Source: Candidatus Magnetocorallium paracelense
GTDB lineage: Bacteria; Nitrospirota; Thermodesulfovibrionia; Thermodesulfovibrionales; Magnetobacteriaceae
Length of the DNA stretch: 64,000 nt
NCBI GenBank assembly: GCA_029001845.1
Contig: JAREWP010000075.1
Location: 1 to 64,000, forward strand
Direction of reading: 5' to 3'
Below are positions 52,799 to 62,708 of the stretch, piece by piece. The notes below the pieces were generated by a model, which did no database searches, was not told the DNA's origin, and saw only the letters and a list, made by a program, of their open reading frames with translations. Position numbers and translations under genes: made by a program. Within the stretch, counting starts at the first letter, position 1. The number at the start of each line of letters is the position of its first letter.

Positions 52799-54220
52799 AT
52801 GAATATGAATAACAGAGTTTTAAATTTACCTATTGCCGTTCCTTTCATTGCGCTTTTTATTTTAACAGTCACTGTTACAGTCTCAGCAACCGGTAAGGAT
52901 ATAACGAACAAAGAGATCGTTAAGGCAAGAGAGATCAATATATTCGAGGCCATTAATATCGCCATGTCATCCAATCCTGAATTGATGTCACGAGAGGCGC
53001 GTATAAGAGCGGCAGAGGCCAAAAGGGGACAGGTGAAGTCAGCCTTTTGGCCCCGCCTTACGCTTGAAAGCGAATATATGAGAACCGATGCGCCTAGATG
53101 GATATTTTCAAAGATAATAGACTCCAGAGAGATTTCAATGCAGTCCGATTTTAACGACCCCCCGATACTGGATAATGTGGAAAACGGGATATCCTTTAAA
53201 TATAACCTCTACAGGGGGGGGATAGACAGACGGAGCCTGGATCAGTCGGAGTTTTTCAATAAAATAAGTAAGTTCCAATATGACGAAACGCTCAATTATA
53301 TAGTCCTCTCCGTTATTGTAAGCTATTATGACGTTCTGGCGGCCCGTGACCGAGTGAAGGTCGCCGAAGAGTCTGTAAATACCGTAAAAAGTCAGTTAAG
53401 GAGCACAGACATTCTCTATGAAAACGGTGCGGCATTGAAATCCGATGTTCTTTCTCTGAAGGTCAGACTTGCAGAAGCGAAAGATCTCCTCTTAACATCG
53501 AAAAACAGCTACGAACTGGCCATGGTGGCGTTTAAAACCATTTTAGGACAGTCCTTACATTCCTCATATTTATTATCGGACCACGAATGGAAACCCATGC
53601 CTGTTCCCGAAACCCCTGAAAAGGCCCTTGCCATGGCGAAAGAAAACAGGGGCATCGTCAATGCCGCAGCGGAAGGCATAAAAACGGCGGAAGCCGAAAT
53701 CAGTAAGGCCTTGGGCGGCTATCTTCCTGAAGCCAACATGTGGGGGAGTTACTATTATGACGACAGCAATCCGAAATTCGATATGGATGAAGAAAACTGG
53801 GTTGTTGCTTTTCGTATGGATTGGACAATCTTCGATGGTTTTCTGACAAAAAATCGGATCGCCGAAGCAAGGGCAGGTCTGGATGAAGCAGAGGCGGAGA
53901 TGAAAAAGGCCCTGCTCCATATAGAGAGAGATGTTCGTTCCGCATACCTCAATCTATCCGCTGCAAAAGACAAGCTTGCCGTTGCAGCGGTAAGTGTAGA
54001 GCAGGCGGAAGAGTCCCTGCGTCTCGTTAAGCTTTCATACGAAGGAGGCGCTGCCAATATTACAAGATATCTGGATGCCGAACTCGATCTTACAACAGCA
54101 CGCACTTTGAATATCAAGGCCTCCTATGATGTAAAAAAGGCCATTGCCAATTGTTTTTACGCCACAGGGTACTGCGGTATATGCGTTCAAATGGAGGCGG
54201 GAGAAAAAGATGAAAAATAA
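52799..54220 (+). CDS. TolC-family outer membrane efflux protein
   Basis: A 473-residue outer-membrane channel protein. It has an N-terminal signal (VLNLPIAVPFIALFILTVTV) and two OEP repeats. Landmarks are NIFEAINIAMSSNPELMSRE, AEAKRGQVKSAFWPRLTLES, the long helices with YENGAALKSDVLSLKVRLAEAKDLL, and the second-half copy YEGGAANITRYLDAELDLTTAR. It forms the exit duct of a tripartite efflux pump. The next gene (adaptor) overlaps its end by 11 nt, so they are co-translated. The start has no strong ribosome site, and a second in-frame ATG follows two codons later. Confidence 0.92.
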   Translation: MNMNNRVLNLPIAVPFIALFILTVTVTVSATGKDITNKEIVKAREINIFEAINIAMSSNPELMSREARIRAAEAKRGQVKSAFWPRLTLESEYMRTDAPRWIFSKIIDSREISMQSDFNDPPILDNVENGISFKYNLYRGGIDRRSLDQSEFFNKISKFQYDETLNYIVLSVIVSYYDVLAARDRVKVAEESVNTVKSQLRSTDILYENGAALKSDVLSLKVRLAEAKDLLLTSKNSYELAMVAFKTILGQSLHSSYLLSDHEWKPMPVPETPEKALAMAKENRGIVNAAAEGIKTAEAEISKALGGYLPEANMWGSYYYDDSNPKFDMDEENWVVAFRMDWTIFDGFLTKNRIAEARAGLDEAEAEMKKALLHIERDVRSAYLNLSAAKDKLAVAAVSVEQAEESLRLVKLSYEGGAANITRYLDAELDLTTARTLNIKASYDVKKAIANCFYATGYCGICVQMEAGEKDEK

Positions 54221-55367
54221 GAGCTTACGAATCCTATCGATGTTACTGGGAGCCTCATTGATTATCGCGGCTCTTCTATCTCTTGCAGGATTTCTTACGC
54301 CCGGAAGGATAGACCCCGGAAGAGCGAAACAAGGCAGTCACGCTGAAGCTTCCTTTCAAGCGAACAATACTTACACGGTTATCGAACAGGAACTTATCGA
54401 TTATCAGGAGGCTGTGGGAACGATACAGTCCAAATCCAAGATTCGGATATCGGCCCAGATAAACGGCCAAATCGAAGCAGTACTTGTTAAGAGCGGACAA
54501 ACGGTAAAGGCCGGTCAGCTTCTGGTTCGTATCGATAAAGAGGCCGCCCTGGCAGGACTCAGGCAGGCAGATGAATCCCTTAAAGCTGCAAAAGCAGCCG
54601 GACGACAGGCCCTCCACAATCTTGAAGGCGCCAAGGCTCTTTTGCTGAAATCAAAAACGAACTACGAGAGAATGAAAGAGTTTCACAGGAAAGAGGTAAT
54701 TACCGATCAGAAGATGGAAGCTGTACAGGCGGAGTATGACAACTCCGTAGCTGTCGTAGAACAGGCCAGGCAGCATCTTCAGGGGAGTGCCGCAAATGTA
54801 AAAGCCGCCGAGCAGGAGGTTCGCAGCGCGGAAATTCGAATGAGTTATACCGAAGTCAAGGCAACGGAAGACGGTATCATATCGGAAAGGCTGGTCGAGC
54901 CCGGCGATCTGGCGGGAGCCGGGAAGCCTTTACTTATCTTTTATAATCCCGAAAGACTGAGACTGGAGGCAAGTATAACTGAAAACCTGATAGGAAAAGT
55001 GAGTATCGGCAGTAAGCTTACAGTTGTTGTAGACGCATTAAAAAAAGAGCTTACAGGGGAGGTGACCGAGATCGTGCCTTCAGCCGACCCCGGAAGTCGC
55101 ACATTTCTGATCAAGGTTACTCTGCCGGTTTTAAAGGATCTCTATCCCGGAATGTTTGGGAGGCTCTTTTTGCCGAAAGGTGTAAAAAAGGTTTTTTTGG
55201 CGCCCAAATCATCCATATACAGAGTAGGTCAACTGGAAATGGTGAAAGTCCGGGTCGGAACATCCTGGCATGATCGCTACGTCCGAACAGGGAAAATCTA
55301 TGATCGTACAAAAGTGGAGATACTTTCAGGCTTGAGACCGGGTGATGTTGTAGCTGTCCGGGAATAA
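54210..55367 (+). CDS. RND efflux periplasmic adaptor (HlyD/AcrA family)
   Basis: Membrane fusion protein of a tripartite pump, 385 residues from the chosen ATG at 54210. GGAGG and GGGAG lie just upstream, and the product then opens KNKSLRILSMLLGASLIIAALL, a membrane anchor. A lipoyl/barrel-sandwich segment follows with ISAQINGQIEAVLVKSGQTVKAGQLLVRID and its partner AEDGIISERLVEPGDL-like stretch. A long alpha hairpin (about 100-180) lies between them, and beta-barrel text such as DLYPGMFGRLFLP comes later. It links the inner-membrane RND pump to the TolC-type channel. It is separated from the pump gene by 382 nt holding two repeat elements. Confidence 0.92.
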   Translation: MKNKSLRILSMLLGASLIIAALLSLAGFLTPGRIDPGRAKQGSHAEASFQANNTYTVIEQELIDYQEAVGTIQSKSKIRISAQINGQIEAVLVKSGQTVKAGQLLVRIDKEAALAGLRQADESLKAAKAAGRQALHNLEGAKALLLKSKTNYERMKEFHRKEVITDQKMEAVQAEYDNSVAVVEQARQHLQGSAANVKAAEQEVRSAEIRMSYTEVKATEDGIISERLVEPGDLAGAGKPLLIFYNPERLRLEASITENLIGKVSIGSKLTVVVDALKKELTGEVTEIVPSADPGSRTFLIKVTLPVLKDLYPGMFGRLFLPKGVKKVFLAPKSSIYRVGQLEMVKVRVGTSWHDRYVRTGKIYDRTKVEILSGLRPGDVVAVRE

Positions 55368-55412
55368 CGATGTCGCAAAGATAATGCTTCTTCATGAAAA
55401 TTATTAATCTAT

Positions 55413-55560
55413 GATAACTCACACAAAGACGCAAAGACACAAAGTTTTTAACTTATTCGACTTCTCCATTGACTATTCCGAATATACTGTCCACAGGCAA
55501 CGAATTACCAAAGCTTAATTTTCTCTCTGTTTTTTTTGTGCCTTAGTGTCTTTGTGTGAT
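55413..55560. repeat. Palindromic element inside the efflux operon
   Basis: CACACAAAGACGCAAAGACA at 55419-55438 is mirrored by TTGTGCCTTAGTGTCTTTGT at about 55536-55555. A half copy (CTCTGTGTCTTTGCGTC) occurs near 28037-28053. It resembles family B in design but differs in sequence. Confidence 0.65.
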
Positions 55561-55573
55561 ATTGATAATTTAA

Positions 55574-55719
55574 CTTAAAAAAACGGCAGTCAGCTATCAG
55601 CCTTCAGCAAAAGAAATTATTGATCTTATGCCAATAATAAGCTCACCTTACGGGTGAATGTATTTAGAACCGTAAGTGTTGCAAGTTAAAAGCTGACAGC
55701 TAAATGCTTTTTTTAGTTA
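55574..55719. mobile_element. Repeat D, inverted copy inside the efflux operon
   Basis: The reverse complement matches 42950-43098 along its whole length, including ends AAAAAGCATTTAGCTGTCAG and GCTGACTGCC(G). It lies between adaptor and pump genes, so it must be transcribed if the three genes form one operon. Confidence 0.7.
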
Positions 55720-55749
55720 AAATTATCGGGAATCGTGGAATTATAAAAA

Positions 55750-58700
55750 ATGCTTACAGGCCTTGTTAATACCTTTATAAAAGGAAAAATGGCGATTATT
55801 CTTGTAATAATCGGGCTTTGTCTGGGAATTTCCGCAGTAACGCTGACCCCTCGTGAGGAGGAGCCTCAGATTATCGTCCCCCTGGCCGATGTGTTTGTTC
55901 ATTTCCCCGGTTTTGATGCAGACGAGGTAGAGAGTCTCGTTTCCACCCCCCTGGAAAAGCTGCTATGGCAAATCGACGGTGTAGAATATGTGTATTCCAC
56001 TTCAAAACGGGACATGGCTGTTGTCACTGTACGCTTTTTTGTAGGACAAGACAGGGAACGCTCCCTTGTGAAACTCTATAATAAGATAAACTCCAACAGA
56101 GACACAGCGCCTCCGGGAGTCACCGGCTGGGTCGTCAAACCCATCGAAATAGACGATGTCCCCATAGTGACTCTCACCCTTCACTCTTCTGAGTATTCCG
56201 ATCATGAACTCAGACGCATAGGAGAAGAACTCCTTGCCCGGCTGGATACAATAGAGGATATATCGAAGTCTTATATTGTAGGCGGCAGGCCGAGAGAGGT
56301 TCGGGTGGAACTCGATCCCAGACGTCTCCATGGAAGCTCTATCTCGCCTCTCGAAGTTTCTCATGTCCTGAAGACGGCTGATTTTGCATTGACAACAGGA
56401 ACAATAACCCGCAGGGACAATACATACAATCTGAGAAGCGGTCCCTTCCTGGGATCGTTAAAGGAAATAGAATCTCTTGTTATTGGAAGCAACAAGGGCA
56501 GACCTGTTTATTTACGAGATGTGGCAGTTGTCTCCGACGTTCCTTCCGAGGCGGAAACCTATACCCGTTTCGGATATGGTCCCGTATCCGGCAAGAGAGG
56601 CGCCGAGCCTTCCGTTACACTTGCCCTTGCAAAGAAAAAGGGGACAAACGCCGTAAAAATCGCCAACGAGATCATACGCAGGGCAGACGAAATCAGAGAC
56701 TCCGTCGTGCCTGACGGCGTGGAAATCGAAGTAACCCGAAACTATGGAGAGACAGCCAACCAAAAGGTCAACGACCTGCTTATCTCCCTGGGTTTCGCCA
56801 TTATCACGGTCATCGCCCTGCTTGCCTATACACTGGGCTGGAGAGAGGGACTGGTTGTGGCCCTGGCTGTCCCTATTACGTTCTCTCTGTCCCTCTTTGT
56901 AAATCTTCTTGCAGGATATACAATAAACAGAGTCACTCTCTTCGCACTTATTTTGTCACTCGGGCTTGTCGTCGACGATCCGATTACAAATGTGGATAAT
57001 ATGCAGAGGCATATAATTACAGGGAGACGCTCCGTATTGGACGACGCCATATTCGGTGTTATGGAGGTAATGCCGCCTGTACTGATGTCTACTCTGACTA
57101 TCATCGTATCCTTTGCCCCGATGTTTTTTATTACCGGTATGATGGGTCCCTATATGGCCCCCATGGCGATCAATGTACCCCTTGCCGTATCCTTTTCGAC
57201 TCTCGTATCCCTGACCATTACTCCATGGGCCGCATACAACCTCCTGAAGGGAAGACGCGATTCCGGCCGGCCCGCCGATATGGAGGAGGAAAATTCAGGC
57301 GCCCTGAAAAAGGCATATCGTTTTATACTCACCCCCCTTCTCGAATCTAAGGCAAAGAGTTTTCTGGTCCTTGCTCTGGTCGTTTTACTCCTCATTCTCT
57401 CTGCAGGACTCGTCGTTTTCAGGAAAGTCCCCTTAAAAATGCTCCCCTTTGACAATAAAAACGAACTTCAGATTGTTCTTGACATGAAAGAAGGTACAAC
57501 ACTCGAATCGACGGACGGCGTTGTAAGAAGATTTGAAGAGTATCTCTCCGGTATTAACGAAGTCAAGGATTTTCAGTCCTATGTCGGTACTTCGGCCCCT
57601 ATTGACTTTAACGGCCTTGTACGCCATTACTACCTCAGAAACGCTCCTAATCTGGCCGATATCAGGATTAATCTGGCCGATAAGACGAAACGTAAACAGC
57701 AAAGTCACGCCATTGCACTCAGAATCAGAAAGGACTTACAGGCAATCGCAGATGAATCGGGAGCGGATTTAAAAATTGTGGAAGTACCTCCGGGCCCGCC
57801 CGTACTTTCTACGATTGTCGCAGAGATCGGCGGAGCGCCGGGTTCCGACTATAACACACTGATTCATGCGGCGAATATGGTGAAAAAGGAGATATCCGAA
57901 GAACCGGGAGTATCCGATGTGGATACATCGATCGAGGCGTCCCATAAATATATGAGTTTTATGATAGACAAAGAAAAGGCCGCGCTTCACGGTATATCCA
58001 CAAGAGATGTGGTTATGACTCTTCGCCTTGCCGTTAACGGCTTGACTCCCGGATTAATGCATGTCAAACATGAGAGACAACCGCTCTCCATCAGAGTTCG
58101 CCTGCCCCTACTGGAGCGGTCCGATATATCGGAGCTGTCGGGCCTGGCTGTAAAGGGAGCGGGAGGACGAATGATTGAACTTGCTGAATTGGGAAAATTT
58201 GTCGAACGTCCCGAGGATCAGCCTGTATATCATAAAAACCTCAAGAGAGTGGTTTATGTACTCGCTGAAGTAACGGGCAGGTCTCCCGGCGAAGTTGTTC
58301 TGGATTTGAAAAAGCGTCTTAGAGACATAGAACTGCCGGAGGGTATTACAATCGACTGGGCCGGAGAGGGAGAATGGAAGATAACGGTAGACGTATTCAG
58401 AGACCTGGGTATCGCTTTTGGAGCGGCTTTGATAATGATCTATATTCTACTTATCATGCAGACAGGTTCCTTTCTCATGCCTCTGGTAATTATGCAGGCA
58501 ATCCCCCTTACTGTAATCGGCATACTTCCCGGTTTTTACCTACTAAACCTGATAACCGCCGAGAGTGTGGGCGGTTATGACAATAGTGTATTTTTTACTG
58601 CAACCGCCATGATCGGCATGATCGCCTTGGGAGGCATCGTCGTCAGGAACTCGATCGTTTTAATAGAATTTATTGTAGGAGAGTTGCAAAAGGGAACTGC

Positions 58701-58920
58701 TTTGAAAGAAGCGATCATCGCAAGCGGCGCAGCCCGTCTTCGTCCCATACTGCTTACCGCGGCAACGACCCTGCTGGGCGCCTTACCTATCACCATTGAC
58801 CCTGTATTCAGCGGTCTGGCCTGGTCACTGATCTTCGGCCTCATCTCTTCGACTGTTTTTACCCTTGTCATTGTTCCTGTGATTTACAATCTTTTATACG
58901 GTAAAACGCAGACGGCTTAA
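55750..58920 (+). CDS. RND efflux transporter (AcrB/HAE1-like)
   Basis: A 1056-residue inner-membrane pump with about twelve membrane segments. N-terminal landmarks are KMAIILVIIGLCLGISAVTL and the FPGFDADEVESLVSTPLEKL porter motif. Membrane helix 4 carries LILSLGLVVDDPITNVDNMQ, where two acidic residues form the proton relay (one usual D followed by P instead of A). GGIVVRNSIVLIEFI marks the second half, and VFSGLAWSLIFGLISSTVFT the last helices. HAE1 or heavy-metal clade cannot be settled by eye. It belongs with the TolC-type and adaptor genes upstream despite the repeat-filled gap. No strong ribosome site precedes the ATG, so initiation may be weak. Confidence 0.94.
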   Translation: MLTGLVNTFIKGKMAIILVIIGLCLGISAVTLTPREEEPQIIVPLADVFVHFPGFDADEVESLVSTPLEKLLWQIDGVEYVYSTSKRDMAVVTVRFFVGQDRERSLVKLYNKINSNRDTAPPGVTGWVVKPIEIDDVPIVTLTLHSSEYSDHELRRIGEELLARLDTIEDISKSYIVGGRPREVRVELDPRRLHGSSISPLEVSHVLKTADFALTTGTITRRDNTYNLRSGPFLGSLKEIESLVIGSNKGRPVYLRDVAVVSDVPSEAETYTRFGYGPVSGKRGAEPSVTLALAKKKGTNAVKIANEIIRRADEIRDSVVPDGVEIEVTRNYGETANQKVNDLLISLGFAIITVIALLAYTLGWREGLVVALAVPITFSLSLFVNLLAGYTINRVTLFALILSLGLVVDDPITNVDNMQRHIITGRRSVLDDAIFGVMEVMPPVLMSTLTIIVSFAPMFFITGMMGPYMAPMAINVPLAVSFSTLVSLTITPWAAYNLLKGRRDSGRPADMEEENSGALKKAYRFILTPLLESKAKSFLVLALVVLLLILSAGLVVFRKVPLKMLPFDNKNELQIVLDMKEGTTLESTDGVVRRFEEYLSGINEVKDFQSYVGTSAPIDFNGLVRHYYLRNAPNLADIRINLADKTKRKQQSHAIALRIRKDLQAIADESGADLKIVEVPPGPPVLSTIVAEIGGAPGSDYNTLIHAANMVKKEISEEPGVSDVDTSIEASHKYMSFMIDKEKAALHGISTRDVVMTLRLAVNGLTPGLMHVKHERQPLSIRVRLPLLERSDISELSGLAVKGAGGRMIELAELGKFVERPEDQPVYHKNLKRVVYVLAEVTGRSPGEVVLDLKKRLRDIELPEGITIDWAGEGEWKITVDVFRDLGIAFGAALIMIYILLIMQTGSFLMPLVIMQAIPLTVIGILPGFYLLNLITAESVGGYDNSVFFTATAMIGMIALGGIVVRNSIVLIEFIVGELQKGTALKEAIIASGAARLRPILLTAATTLLGALPITIDPVFSGLAWSLIFGLISSTVFTLVIVPVIYNLLYGKTQTA

Positions 58921-58951
58921 TAACCCGAACTCTGTGAACTGTTAAGAATAG

Positions 58952-59734
58952 TTGAAGGAAAAAGACAACATAATCGCCCTCGATATTGGTAATACCAACA
59001 TTAAGGCCGCACTGTTTCAAGGAGAGAGATTTAAAAAGATTTCTTTGCCTACTGAGAGTTTACATAAAAAGAATGACTTTCTCGACGCAATGACAGAGCT
59101 TTCTGGCGCCCCCAATGTAGATCGTTCCATTGTTTCGTCTGTTGTCCCCGATTTCACCTCCCTGTGTCTGGAATTATTGAACTCTATTTCCATCAGGCCT
59201 TCTGTGCACGCCTCTGTCTCATGGCTCATCAATCAGGGTATAGATATCGCTGTAAACACTCCCCATACGCTTGGACCTGACAGAGTGCTCAGTGCGATAG
59301 CGGCATATGATTATTTTAAAGAGCCCTGCGTATCCGTTGATTTCGGCACAGCCACGACAGTTAATTTTATGGACAGTAAGAAGCGTTTTACCGGCGGAAC
59401 GATCATGCCCGGTGTCGATATGATGAACGCCTGTTTAAATGAAAAAACCGCAGCTCTGCCTTTAATCGATTTAAGGAGGACGACCTCCCTTCCGGGCAGA
59501 GATACCAATGAGAGTATTTTGTCAGGTATATTATTCGGTACTGCCGGGAGTGTTGAAAGAATAATAAGGGATGTCGGGGAAATGCAAGGGGTACCTCTGA
59601 GGGTGGCGATTACGGGCGGAAGGGTTGACATAGTAAGTCCCTATTTGAAAATTCCTCATCATAAGGATCATGATCTTGTGTTAAAGGGATTAAAGTATGT
59701 TTGTGGAATTCGGGATGTGTTAAACTACGGCTAA
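58952..59734 (+). CDS. coaX: Type III pantothenate kinase
   Basis: Phosphorylates pantothenate in the first step of CoA synthesis; 260-residue ASKHA-fold enzyme. The phosphate 1 motif ALDIGNTNIKAALF is at about 9-22. GPDRVLSAIAAYDYF near 108 is the family's GxDR block. VSVDFGTATTVNFM near 127 is phosphate 2, and GGTIMPGVDMM follows. The start is a TTG at 58952 only 31 nt after the pump gene; it was chosen because the DIGNT motif sits at the normal distance. No ATG is available there. It may be read from the same transcript as the efflux pump. Confidence 0.93.
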   Translation: MKEKDNIIALDIGNTNIKAALFQGERFKKISLPTESLHKKNDFLDAMTELSGAPNVDRSIVSSVVPDFTSLCLELLNSISIRPSVHASVSWLINQGIDIAVNTPHTLGPDRVLSAIAAYDYFKEPCVSVDFGTATTVNFMDSKKRFTGGTIMPGVDMMNACLNEKTAALPLIDLRRTTSLPGRDTNESILSGILFGTAGSVERIIRDVGEMQGVPLRVAITGGRVDIVSPYLKIPHHKDHDLVLKGLKYVCGIRDVLNYG

Positions 59735-59796
59735 GACCGGTGTCATAATATTATGTAAACAAAATATTTAACATTATAAAGAAGTGAGGTGCTGCC

Positions 59797-61899
59797 ATGA
59801 AATTGTTTTTGAATCATATCATAGTATCAATATTTTTTGTTCTTTTCATTGCACAACCGGCCTCTGCATATACAGAGCCGGAGAAGATCGGGAGTTTTAA
59901 CCTTCCTGCCGCCGGTTTTGTTGAAAACTATGGTCAGTTTCATGACAGTGTTAAATTCTTTGCTCATTTTCATACAGGCGATACTTTCATATCAAAAGAC
60001 GGAAATCTCCATTACACCTTACCGTTAAACGATAGGGAAGTGCAGGGAGCGAAAAAATTTGTAACCTTTAAAGAGACTTTTTTAAACGGACATCTTTCCG
60101 ATATTTCGGGAAGAAAACCGGGAAGGTTTCCCCTCTATTACCATAAAGGGAATAACAAAAGCACAAGACCCAAGGCTTTGACAACTTTTAACAGTGTAGA
60201 TATGGGCTATATATACGACGGAATCGGATGCCGTCTGCTTTTACAAAGAGGCGGACCGGAAAAAATATTTACTCTTGCCCCCGGGGCTGATCCCGATGAC
60301 ATAAAGATCGGGATTTCAGGGATCGAAAAGCTCTCAATAAACAATAAAGGCGAGTTATTACTCTTTGATAATGACCGCCCGATTCTGTTTACAGCTCCGA
60401 TTGCTTATCAGTTTATAGACAATAAAAAAAAGAGTGTCAACATAAAATACAGAATAAACGGCTTATCCTATGGATTTGAAGTTGATGATTATGACAGATC
60501 CGCAGAGCTGATTATCGATCCCCTTCTTGCCTCCACATATCTCGGAGGAAGCAATTCAGAGTGGAGCAGCGGAATAACAGTGGACAAAAAAGGCAGTGTC
60601 TACATTACGGGCACAACGATTTCTACTGACTTCCACATAAACGGAGGCGCCTACACAAGATTTAATGGAGGAGAAACTGACATATTCATATCGAAGCTGG
60701 ACTCAGACTTAAAAGTACTTTTGGGATCGACATATATTGGCGGAAGCGGATTGGGCTCTTTTGAGTACTCCCACGGAATAGTTGTAGACGATGAAGGAGA
60801 AGTGTTTGTTCTTGGTGAAACCAAATCGTCCGATTTTCCTGTTTCTAAAGAATCTTATGACTCAACATACAATGGAAAGTACGATATTGTTGTACTAAAG
60901 CTGAGCAATGACCTCTCCCGGATCATCTCCTCTACTTTTATCGGTGGCGGCGGTAACGATCGAGGCGGCTCTATCGCTTTGGATAATAAGGGAAGGGTAT
61001 ATATAACAGGCTCCACCACAAGTTCGACGGATTTCCCTGTTACCAATGGCAGTTCCTTTCATGGAGGAGACTCAGATACTTTTCTTACAATATTAAATAA
61101 TAACCTTACCAAGGTAATTTCATCGTTTTATGTCGGTGGAAGCAGCAGTGATACAGGTAAGTTTCTTAGTATATATGGAGAAGATAGTATCTATCTGGGC
61201 GGAGTAACAAAATCCTCCGATTTCCCGGGTAATAATGTAATAAAGCGTAAAGAGAAAGATGATTATGACTCCTTTGTAATCCTTTTTAACGGCACAACAG
61301 GAGCTCTGGTGACTTCAACGGTTATCGGAGGATCGAAGAGCGACACGTTAACTTCTATGGACATCAATGGTAAAGGTGATGTCTATATATCGGGCATCAC
61401 AAAATCCCATGACTTTCCTGTAAGCGAAAATGCCTTTGACAGAGAGTACAACGGAGGAGACCTGGACATTTTTATTACAAAACTGGACCGGAATCTTTCG
61501 GATATTATTTCCTCGACCTATGTCGGAGGTGTCAATTCCGATTTTAATTATGCTCTAAAGGTAAGCAGAGAGGGTGATCTCTATTTCTCGGGCGCGACCT
61601 ATTCAATTGACTTTCCTATAAAAGACAGAGCTTATGACAATTCGATTAACGGTCATTATGATATGTATATTTCTAAACTTACCGGCGATCTGTCGCAATT
61701 GTTATCCTCTACATACGTAGGAGGAGTGGGAGGTGACTGGGGAAGCGCCATTGCCTTTGATGACAGAGAAAATATTATTATCGCCGGAAAAACTTGGTCT
61801 ACAGATTTTCCAACATCTGAGGACTCTTTTGACACGACTTTTAACAGCGGGACATATGATGTCATTGTTATCAAAATGGATAAAGAATTATCTAAATAG
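59797..61899 (+). CDS. Secreted SBBP-repeat protein with N-terminal DUF7948-type region
   Basis: A 700-residue exported protein. The signal peptide covers about 1-24 (ending QPASAYT). Residues about 40-240 match the region that usually precedes SBBP repeats: GFVENYGQFHDSVKFFAH and ADPDDIKIGISGIEKLSINN, closing with ELIIDPLLASTYLGG. The rest holds about eight SBBP propeller repeats of around 52 residues, each ending STYVGGxxxD with YISGxTxSxDFPV inside. GAGGTG lies 7 nt before the ATG. Likely a surface-exposed propeller; ligand unknown. It is the third propeller-like secreted protein within 21 kb. Confidence 0.88.
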   Translation: MKLFLNHIIVSIFFVLFIAQPASAYTEPEKIGSFNLPAAGFVENYGQFHDSVKFFAHFHTGDTFISKDGNLHYTLPLNDREVQGAKKFVTFKETFLNGHLSDISGRKPGRFPLYYHKGNNKSTRPKALTTFNSVDMGYIYDGIGCRLLLQRGGPEKIFTLAPGADPDDIKIGISGIEKLSINNKGELLLFDNDRPILFTAPIAYQFIDNKKKSVNIKYRINGLSYGFEVDDYDRSAELIIDPLLASTYLGGSNSEWSSGITVDKKGSVYITGTTISTDFHINGGAYTRFNGGETDIFISKLDSDLKVLLGSTYIGGSGLGSFEYSHGIVVDDEGEVFVLGETKSSDFPVSKESYDSTYNGKYDIVVLKLSNDLSRIISSTFIGGGGNDRGGSIALDNKGRVYITGSTTSSTDFPVTNGSSFHGGDSDTFLTILNNNLTKVISSFYVGGSSSDTGKFLSIYGEDSIYLGGVTKSSDFPGNNVIKRKEKDDYDSFVILFNGTTGALVTSTVIGGSKSDTLTSMDINGKGDVYISGITKSHDFPVSENAFDREYNGGDLDIFITKLDRNLSDIISSTYVGGVNSDFNYALKVSREGDLYFSGATYSIDFPIKDRAYDNSINGHYDMYISKLTGDLSQLLSSTYVGGVGGDWGSAIAFDDRENIIIAGKTWSTDFPTSEDSFDTTFNSGTYDVIVIKMDKELSK

Positions 61900-62097
61900 T
61901 AATCTGAACCGTCAAACGGTCGCTTAAGGCAGTTTTGTAACAGGGGGCTGCGAAAAAATTAATTGGCCTGCCAGTATTCAGCCTTTCCATTGTTTTTTCA
62001 TTAAAGAATATCATTAAACATCCGATATATTACTTATCCATAACACAGGCCATTGACAGCAGGAAGCTGTCAGCCGCGATTTTACAAGGAGGTAACA

Positions 62098-62205
62098 ATG
62101 TCATATCTAAAAAGCATATCTTTCCATCTGCTCTTTATTTCAAAGAAAACTCGAGTCCTCTCTATCTGTGGTGTTCGATTTAAAGGGACCTCCGAATCTT
62201 TTTAA
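62098..62205 (+). CDS. Possible 35-residue small protein
   Basis: An ATG with a very good ribosome site (AAGGAGG 5-6 nt upstream) opens a 35-codon frame, MSYLKSISFHLLFISKKTRV and so on, ending at 62205. It is hydrophobic in the middle and basic. I do not recognise it. It could be the start of a lost longer gene or a true small membrane peptide. The rest of the 61900-62708 gap shows only repeat family I. Confidence 0.3.
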   Translation: MSYLKSISFHLLFISKKTRVLSICGVRFKGTSESF

Positions 62206-62431
62206 ACCGACGACAACGCAATGTAAGTAATCTGCACCGGCTCGACACCTCCCTTGAACCGGGATAGATTATATAGATTCTCTGAAAGGATTCTTACGCT
62301 TTAACGGATATTATGTTACCCTTTTTGTAAAACCCCTTACTAAACCCTGTTACCCTAAAAAGGCGGGAGAAAGAGACACTCCCGCCAACCTCCCTTTTCA
62401 TTTATCCCGAAAATAACCGGCATCGTGCCGG

Positions 62432-62560
62432 AAGGAGCAGCAATGTCCCGCCAAAACAAGCTGAAACTCGCAGACTCAAACACCACCTTGTTTTGGCAGG
62501 ACATCACTGCTCCTTCTTAACCATTTTCATGCTTTGTGGTGACTCGGAGAGTCATGGACG
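62432..62560. repeat. Palindromic repeat family I, copy 2
   Basis: AAGGAGCAGCAATGTCCCGC (from 62432) pairs with the segment ending at 62515 (GGACATCACTGCTCCTT) to give a stem of about 29 bp. The tail TTTTCATGCTTTGTGGTGAC follows. A broken third unit starts near 62594 (GGCAATGTCCTGACAG). Confidence 0.75.
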
Positions 62561-62708
62561 TTTTCTCAGAAAATAGACGAATGCGCACCGGAATGACCGG
62601 CAATGTCCTGACAGAAGAAACTGAAACTCGCAGTAAAGTACAGATAAATATTTAGAGGGATTTAGGACAGTTAGGACAGCTGCAATTCATATATAAGGCA
62701 ACGTTGAA

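Noticed and set aside
56930-57000. D-P instead of the usual D-A in the RND proton-relay helix as a sign of inactivation
   Set aside because: Both acidic positions needed for the relay appear to be present and the rest of the pump is intact; this is within family variation.
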